From Magnolia sinica (taxonomy: Eukaryota > Streptophyta > Magnoliopsida > Magnoliales > Magnoliaceae), in assembly GCF_029962835.1 (NCBI RefSeq), contig NC_080588.1, forward strand, positions 65,682,001 through 65,746,000: a DNA stretch of 64,000 nucleotides. The letters are read 5' to 3'. The translations under genes and the position numbers were made by a program. The notes under the pieces were generated by a model. The model was not told where the DNA came from and searched no databases. It was given only the letters and a program-made list of their open reading frames with translations. Positions 58,065-64,000 of the stretch are shown piece after piece (position 1 is the first letter of the stretch; every line of letters begins with the position of its first letter).

Positions 58065-58510
58065 GTAGATCCCTGACCGTTGAGTCCACCGTGATGTACA
58101 TGTCTTATATCTACGCCGCCCATCTGTTTCTCCAGTTCATTTTAGGGCATGAGCCTAAAAAATTGCAGCAGATCCAAATCCCAAGTGGACCACAGCATAG
58201 GAAACAGTTGTAATTGAACGCTTACCACTAAAAACTTCCTAGGGCCAACCGCAATGTTTATTTTTCATCCAACCTTTTGATAAGGTCAGACAGACTGGAT
58301 GAAGGTAAAACACAGATATAAAAAAAATTTGTGGCTCTCAGGAAGGTTTTAATGGTCAATCAACACTCTTTCCTGTGGTGTGGTCCACCTGAGAATTGGA
58401 TCTTCTGAATTTTTGGTCTCACTCCTAAAATGAAATGGATAAACGGATGGACGGCATGGATATACGAAAAACACATGAAGGTGGGCCCCACATCAGGAAT
58501 CCACCGAAGT
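58065..58510. mobile_element. Foldback element
   Basis: The left 'gagtccaccgtgatgtacat', 'ctacgccgcccatctg', 'agtggaccacagcatagg' is mirrored by 'tcctgtggtgtggtccacct', 'ggacggcatggata' and 'aggtgggccccacatcagg'. Confidence 0.8.
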
Positions 58511-58981
58511 CGCGTCAGGGCAGTTTAGGGATCACAGCCGTCTGTAACATCTACTACGTCCATCAGTTGCGCCACCTACTTTTCATTATATATAATTAAA
58601 AGAAAAAAAAGCTCGATCCAAAACAAAGGCGGGACCGTACGGCACAAACAATATAAAATCACAGCAAAATTTTCTAAATCCGCTCAGTATGACCCACCTG
58701 AGTTTTGGATCATGATAATTTTTCTGTTGTACCTTCATCCTTCTTGGATGCACCTGATGAACGGATTGGATGTCAATTAGATAACATCGTCGCCCGAGGA
58801 AGGTCTCCATCGTGGGGCGTCCCATCCCCACCGTCCATATCATTTGGACCAATGGATTTTTTTGAATATTCCCTATTTTTCTGGCTCAGATCGTATGCCG
58901 ATGTTTAATAACTGATGGACGGAGTGGATGTCATATAAACGTCACTATGGCCTAGCCTGACAAAAAGCTAAGTACTGCTTG
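58511..58981. other. Gene-free spacer
   Basis: Contains 'gacccacctgagttttggat' and 'ctgatggacggagtggat' words of the other inverted-repeat type. No gene. Confidence 0.4.
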
Positions 58982-60020
58982 TAGGGGTGTACACGGTTCG
59001 GTTCGGTCTGGTTTTGGGGTGAAACCGGAATCGGACCATGAAAACCAGTTTGGTTTCGGATTGGTTTCATAGTTTAGAGCTTTTTAAACTCCAGTCCAAT
59101 TGCATTTTTTTAATAATACTATTAAGGTCTTGGAATCATATAATTGAGAGTGAATGGATGGTAATAATTTCATATCAATTCTTGGACGGTTTGAATGTTT
59201 TACACATTAGAGATGTGGACACATATATGACAGTTGAATGGTAATTTATCATCCAACTAGTTACATGGGAGACCTCTTTTTGTAATAACCTACACGAAGC
59301 AATCAGACACTAGATACGTGGCTTGCATGTAACAGAATTCAAACCATCCAAATAATGAGACCCACTATGGATGGGACAGAGCTCCAAATTTAGATTCATT
59401 AGACAATTCTAACATCTGATCAATGGACTTTTTCCTATTGATTTGGATCGTCGAAGATTTCTCACTATAACGGTCCATCAAATGTCCACGAATCAGTCAG
59501 TTAAGATCATATGCTAAATGATGATCCTTCGATACTGGACCCACTACTTGGATAGTTCAATTTAAGGTACATGTGTGCCACGTGTAATGATATTGGGCGT
59601 ACATGGGACGTAGCCACACCATCAGATTGACTCAGCAATGCTGTTTGCCGAGCTTGAAATTCAATTCAATGTACATCTACTTTGTTGAATTTGAATATGT
59701 TGTTTTGACCGTTCATTAGATGTCCACCGATCAGTTAGTTATGACCTACATTCATTAGATGTCACAGTTCGAATCCACGGTTCTTGTAACGGTTCAGATC
59801 CACGGTTCGTGAAGTTCGGATCTACGGTTTGTGTAACGGTTCGGGTCAACGGTTCGGTTCGGTTCTACAGCGCCCTAAATCAGAATCGATCCGTAATCAA
59901 CGGTTTTGCGAATTTTGAAACTAGAACTGGACCATTAACACCCTAGAACCGGACTAAACCGGACCGATACAACAGTTCCGGTTTGGTTACACAGTTCCTA
60001 TGGTTCGATGTACACCCCTA
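58982..60020. mobile_element. 1.04-kb hAT-like element, TIR TAGGGGTGTACA
   Basis: TAGGGGTGTACA at 58982-58993 is exactly mirrored by TGTACACCCCTA at 60009-60020. The flanking 8-mers ACTGCTTG and ATTGCTTA agree at 6 of 8 positions, as expected for an aged hAT target duplication. Subterminal 'cggttcggttcggt' repeats occur near both ends. No transposase frame, so it is non-autonomous. Confidence 0.75.
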
Positions 60021-60296
60021 ATTGCTTACATGCTCTTCCTATAACATGTGTGGTAGACGATTCCAGTACACGTGCATGTGGCCGACCAAGGCTCGAATTA
60101 TACTTGCGCGATTAGGCATGGCAAGATAGAAGTGCAAAGAATGAAAAAAATACTTGAAAGGGAAGGGAAAGTAAAAGGTGGTAATAAAGAAAAAGCGCAT
60201 CTTCTCCTTTTAAAACATACGTTGGGGATAACTTTACCAAAACGCAATCTGCCGAACGTATACCATTTCTTCATTCCTTATACATCCTTCGTTCTC

Positions 60297-60305
60297 TTAT
60301 AATAT
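60297..60305 (+). promoter_or_regulatory. Possible TATA box of the CYSTM gene
   Basis: TTATAATAT lies 59 nt upstream of the ATG and is followed by a CT-rich leader. Position and context suit a plant TATA element, but the transcription start is not known. Confidence 0.4.
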
Positions 60306-60322
60306 CACAATCCCACATACTC

Positions 60323-60324
<2 letters not shown>

Positions 60325-60358
<34 letters not shown>
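60325..60358. repeat. (CT)n in the CYSTM 5' leader
   Basis: About 16 CT units directly upstream of the CYSTM start codon; a second (CT)n run (60411-60436) begins the first intron. CT-rich leaders are common in plant 5' UTRs. Confidence 0.85.
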
Positions 60359-60360
<2 letters not shown>

Positions 60361-60363
60361 GAA

Positions 60364-60967
60364 ATGAATGACCCCAAGTATGCTTATCCCTATCCGGCCC
60401 AAGGTATTTAATCTCTCTCTCTCTCTCTCTCTCTCTGGTGTGTTTGGATAAAATGAATTTATAGAAATAGAAAACATTCTCTCAATTTGATAAGTTTTAT
60501 TATTTAGATAAAAAATAGTAACTATAAATTACAAAGTATTATTATTATTTTTTTGATGGAATTTCTCTGACCTAAGATACGAGGTGAAATTTTATTCATG
60601 TTCACACCATATGTAAACAAGCTCAAACAATATCATTTTCTTTTGTTTGTAGGATTTGTCGCTTAGTTTGGTGCAACCAAACACACCCTTATTGTGATAT
60701 CTTTGATTAGTCTTTTGGTTTTCCTTGGATGGTTGTCATTCTCTTTTATATAGTTCAGTAGATATTGTTACCCTAAGTCATTAATCTCTTCCATATATCA
60801 AGAAATAATTACTACACTTTTCATGTTTTGAAGTGATTATGGTCTGTCTGATGTGGGTCTCTTTTAGAATTTTATCAAGAGTCAACTTAACCTTTTTTCT
60901 TTTTTTTTTCTTTTTTAATTATAAGTGATGGAAAAATAAGTTTACATTTCTTAAGAGAATTTGACCA

Positions 60968-61028
<61 letters not shown>

Positions 61029-62789
61029 ATATGGTCACTGCCCATTTCATTCTAGGAAGAGCTTGGGGCTACTTATAGTATTATACCTTCAGAGAAATTA
61101 CAGGTTTAGTGATGTATCATGATGTGAACAATGTCCCTAAATGCTCAAGTGGGGCACATGATCGTGTGATCCAGACCGTTGACCTGATAGACCCCATCAT
61201 CGATGCAGATGCCTCTAAAGTTTTTTAGGTTAGAAGACTGGGATTCACTGGACCATTGGATTGGATCACCTACTGATAGGCCCCACTTGCAGGCTGGAGG
61301 CTAGTTCTGATGCACAAGTACCTTATGATTCCCCCTATGTCTGGTGGTTCGGTCATCTTGAGTTGTTCTCCAGCTTTTTTTCCTTTGATCCTCATTAATT
61401 GAAATAGGGAATTTTACCCATAAAAAAAAAAACCTTATTAATATAAAAATTACATTTGTATCTTTTTCAAAAAGTCTTTTTTTTTTTTTTTTTACACACA
61501 GTCGTACCATACAGTGGAATTTCACCTGAACAGATGTTTGGGATGGTTCATCCATGATGAGGCCATCACATCAACAACTAAGATCGAAAGACTGTTTGTT
61601 GAAATTTTGGTTCTAAAATTAAAAAAAAAAAAAACAAATATTTTGAAAATTTTCACTTTCCCGGCAAAAACAACATGAAATTCAAATGAAAATTTGAAAT
61701 TTCTTTAGTCCCACATCCAAAAGAATGAAAAGAAATTTTGTGATTTATAAGTGAATGTCTGTATATAATTTTTACTTACATAATTGGAGGTCTAGAGGCT
61801 CGGATTGATTGTTCCAAACTCAAGATTAGAGGACACCACAAAAACCTTTTATTTTTCTCAATTTTCTTCTGTTTTTCCTCCTCTTTATATCCGTTTTTAC
61901 AGGTTATTATCAAGGTCCACCTGTAGTGCCGCCACCTCAGTACTACGCAGCTCCACCACCAAATAGACAGCCAGGATTTCTTGAAGGATGGTATGCATTT
62001 TCTTTTTCCTCAGGACCAATTATCTCATTATAGTAAAATGAGGCCAAAGTGGGCCCCACCTCTGATCAACTAAGACCATTGTATTGGTGGGGTCCATGGT
62101 AGACTGGGTGAGCCAGATATGTTGCACTGCAAAATATACGCCAGGCCCAAGTGGGTCCCACCTGATGATCGGCTGGGGTCTGTGGTAAATTGCACCTGGC
62201 CCAGAACTAACCATGATTGTATGATCACAGTCGTACAAATGAAGGCATGAGAAATGGACGGTGAGAGAAATTAACCTACTGTACAAATAAGGGTGATGTT
62301 GGGGTCACGTTCTAAACCAACGGTATCACATGATGATCATGTGCGGGCCCGGACCTCATCTTACCTCCGTACACGTGGCATGCTTCTAGCAGTTCATCTA
62401 AGGCACCAAACATCAATGGGCCCTCCAAAATCATCCAGAAAGTATCACGTTCCTAGCTGTCAATGAAGGGACTTCTTACAATTACAAACGAACGGTTACA
62501 AAGAAGTCCAACAAACGGTCCATTTTCAATTGATGTAAAATAATCCTTCAAGGCATGTAGGATCACATTACATTACTGGTATGATGTTTAGATCCATCCA
62601 TCTGAAGGACCAGCAGATGAACGGTTTGGATCTTGAACAAGTGGGCTACATTGCCCAAATTAACTGATGAAGGTAATTAGAAGTCAGATATTCTTGAAAC
62701 TAATAAAATTTTTGGACAGCCTTGCAGCTCTATGTTGTTGCTGTCTCCTTGATGAGTGTTGCTGTGATCCGTCCATAATCTTCGTTTAG
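60364..62789 (+). CDS. CYSTM-family (WIH-like) cysteine-rich membrane protein
   Basis: Exons 60364-60403, 61903-61990 and 62720-62789 (TAG 62787-62789) join through GT-AG introns (G|GT and TG|C) into 65 residues. The N-terminus MNDPKYAYPYPAQGYYQGPP and the Pro/Tyr-rich part up to PGFLEG are followed by CLAALCCCCLLDECCCDPSI, with eight cysteines in residues 43-58 and a short IIFV end. This is the layout of the plant CYSTM module proteins, small tail-anchored proteins of the plasma membrane linked to stress tolerance and, for WIH1/WIH2, to sporogenesis. The start is chosen because it gives the family N-terminus right after a CT-rich leader. The exons are too short to be found by open-frame length. 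Which family member it is cannot be said. Confidence 0.93.
60404..61902 (+). other. CYSTM intron 1
   Basis: A 1.5-kb intron. It holds (CT)n at its start, a Tourist-like region with right end 'ccaaacacaccctta' (about 60439-60691), a long (AT)n run, poly-T runs, and a 'cagtggaatttcacctg' repeat (61511). No exon. Confidence 0.65.
60971..61025. repeat. (AT)n microsatellite
   Basis: About 27 AT units in CYSTM intron 1. Confidence 0.95.
61991..62719 (+). other. CYSTM intron 2
   Basis: 729 bp containing 'aagtgggccccacctctgat' and 'aagtgggtcccacctgatga' repeat-type DNA and little else. No exon. Confidence 0.6.
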
Positions 62790-63102
62790 CTGATGAAAAT
62801 ATGTAATACTATAGAATTTTTGTACTCTTTTTTTTTCCTTATTTGGAAATGATGTTTGAAGGTATTGTACGATTGTATAAGTGCCTTTATAATAAGGTTT
62901 GCACTTAAAAAGTATTGGGTCTTTGTTTTTTTGTTTTTTTTCCATCTAATTCTAATGTTAAAGATCTAGTTAATGTTGGACAGACTCCATTTTGGGATAT
63001 TGTTTGATCAGGGAATCAACCATCTTTCCCATCTGAAGAGGGCCCACAATTTGAACGGTCTAGATTAGCATGCCATGTGTAAAATGAATAATAGTAAGTG
63101 GA
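62790..63102 (+). other. CYSTM 3' UTR and flank
   Basis: An AT-rich 3' flank with T-runs (62828-62836, 62925-62941). A poly(A) signal cannot be fixed. It passes into repeat DNA near 63000. Confidence 0.5.
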
Positions 63103-63607
63103 AGCAGATTAGCTGTACCCGGTTACCCTAACCGGATGGAGGCCACCTTGATGTATTTTTCGTGTATCCACGCCGTCCATCTGTTTTTGCATCTAAATTT
63201 AGGACAAGATCCCAAAAATTAATAAGATAAAAAACTTATGTGGACCACACCATTAGAAACAGTGACAAAAGACTATTAAAAACATTTTGTGGGCCCCAAG
63301 TTTTGGATCAAGTTGATATTTGTATTTTCCCTTAATTCAGTCTTCTTGACATTATTAAGACTAATAAACGTTACAAAAGCCTTACGATCGGCGTTTTGAA
63401 AATTTTAATGATGATGCACTCAAACACCATTTTTTCCTGTGGTGTATTCCACCTGAGATGTGTATCTGCTTAACTGTTCGGACCCACGTTTTAAAATGGG
63501 TTGTAGAAACGGATGGACGGTGTGGATATATAAAAAACCATCAAGGTGGGCTCCACAGAAAGGGTAACACCCACTAAGCTGTTACCCGCGGTAACACCTA
63601 ATCCGCT
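63103..63607. mobile_element. Foldback element, GGATTAG-ended type, second copy
   Basis: The left 'gcagattagctgtacccggt' is mirrored by the right 'gcggtaacacctaatccgct'. The inner arms 'tatccacgccgtccatctg' and 'ggatggacggtgtggatata' flank a centre with 'ttttggatcaagttgatatt'. It is the same subtype as 43295-43799. Confidence 0.8.
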
Positions 63608-63619
63608 CTTACAGTAAGC

Positions 63620-64000
63620 GGAAGCGGATTACGGCCTGGCCTGGCCTGCCTGGACGATAATCCATCCAGGCAGGCTCTGAGGGGCCCACCTTGACGTATG
63701 GGTTTTATCCACGCCATCTACTTTTTTTTCCAAATCATTTTAGGATATGAAGCAAAAAATGAGTCAGATCCAAGGCTCAAGTGGACCACGTGGTGGAGAT
63801 TGAACGCATACCGTTAAAAACTTCCAGGGGCCACAGAAGTTTTGTATCAAACTGATATTTGTATTTTTCCTTCATCCAGATCTATATGACCTTGTTAAGT
63901 GACCTTATGAACGGATTTGATGGAAAATAAACATCACTGTGGCCCCTAGAAAGGTTTCAACAGTGGGTGGCATTATCACCACTGAGATAATGCATTATTA
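63620..64000. mobile_element. Foldback element, cut by window end
   Basis: The left end 'ggaagcggattacggcc', then a local 'gcctgcctggacgataatcc' and 'ggatt'-type hairpin, 'tttatccacgccatctac', 'aagtggaccacgtgg', the centre, and the start of the right arm ('aaaggtttcaacagtgggtg'). The right terminus is off-window. Confidence 0.75.

Overview
The window is nuclear DNA of a flowering plant. It holds spliced genes with GT-AG introns, introns up to 5 kb, no operons, many microsatellites and dense small transposons. The recurrent palindromic repeats built around a 'gtggaccacaccacagg' core, together with long introns, fit a woody magnoliid-type genome, but that placement is inference from repeat style and not a proven identification.

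Four protein-coding genes can be reconstructed exon by exon. (1) 505-2037, + strand: the last three exons of a GH3 beta-D-xylosidase (BXL type), whose 5' part lies left of the window. (2) 3337-16742, - strand: a complete 11-exon, 493-residue ODR4-like tail-anchored protein. (3) 20949-38005, - strand: a complete 20-exon, 605-residue fatty acid amide hydrolase (FAAH) with an intact Ser-Ser-Lys triad and a probable non-coding first exon near 38.6 kb. (4) 60364-62789, + strand: a 3-exon, 65-residue CYSTM (WIH-like) cysteine-rich membrane protein. The reading phases of every exon close exactly. Genes 1 and 2 converge tail to tail, genes 2 and 3 run head to tail on the minus strand, and gene 4 stands alone. 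Nothing suggests that they work in one pathway.

Layout: 0-2 kb xylosidase 3' end; 2-3.3 kb shared 3' flank; 3.3-16.7 kb ODR4 gene with introns carrying 5'-truncated LINE tails, a 156-bp tandem array, and simple repeats; 16.7-20.9 kb spacer with inverted-repeat elements; 20.9-38 kb FAAH with one intron that is a stack of nested inverted-repeat elements and others holding LINE 3' ends; 38-60.3 kb a gene-free block made largely of palindromic (foldback) elements of about 400-550 bp, a probable LTR, and hAT-like and Tourist-like MITEs; 60.3-62.8 kb CYSTM gene; 62.8-64 kb further foldback elements.

The most informative unusual features are the foldback family (at least a dozen copies whose two halves are reverse complements), the nested stack at 21.8-24.0 kb, two LINE insertions with perfect target-site duplications, and a probable GC-AG intron in the ODR4 gene. 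I see no rRNA, complete tRNA, CRISPR or virus-like gene.
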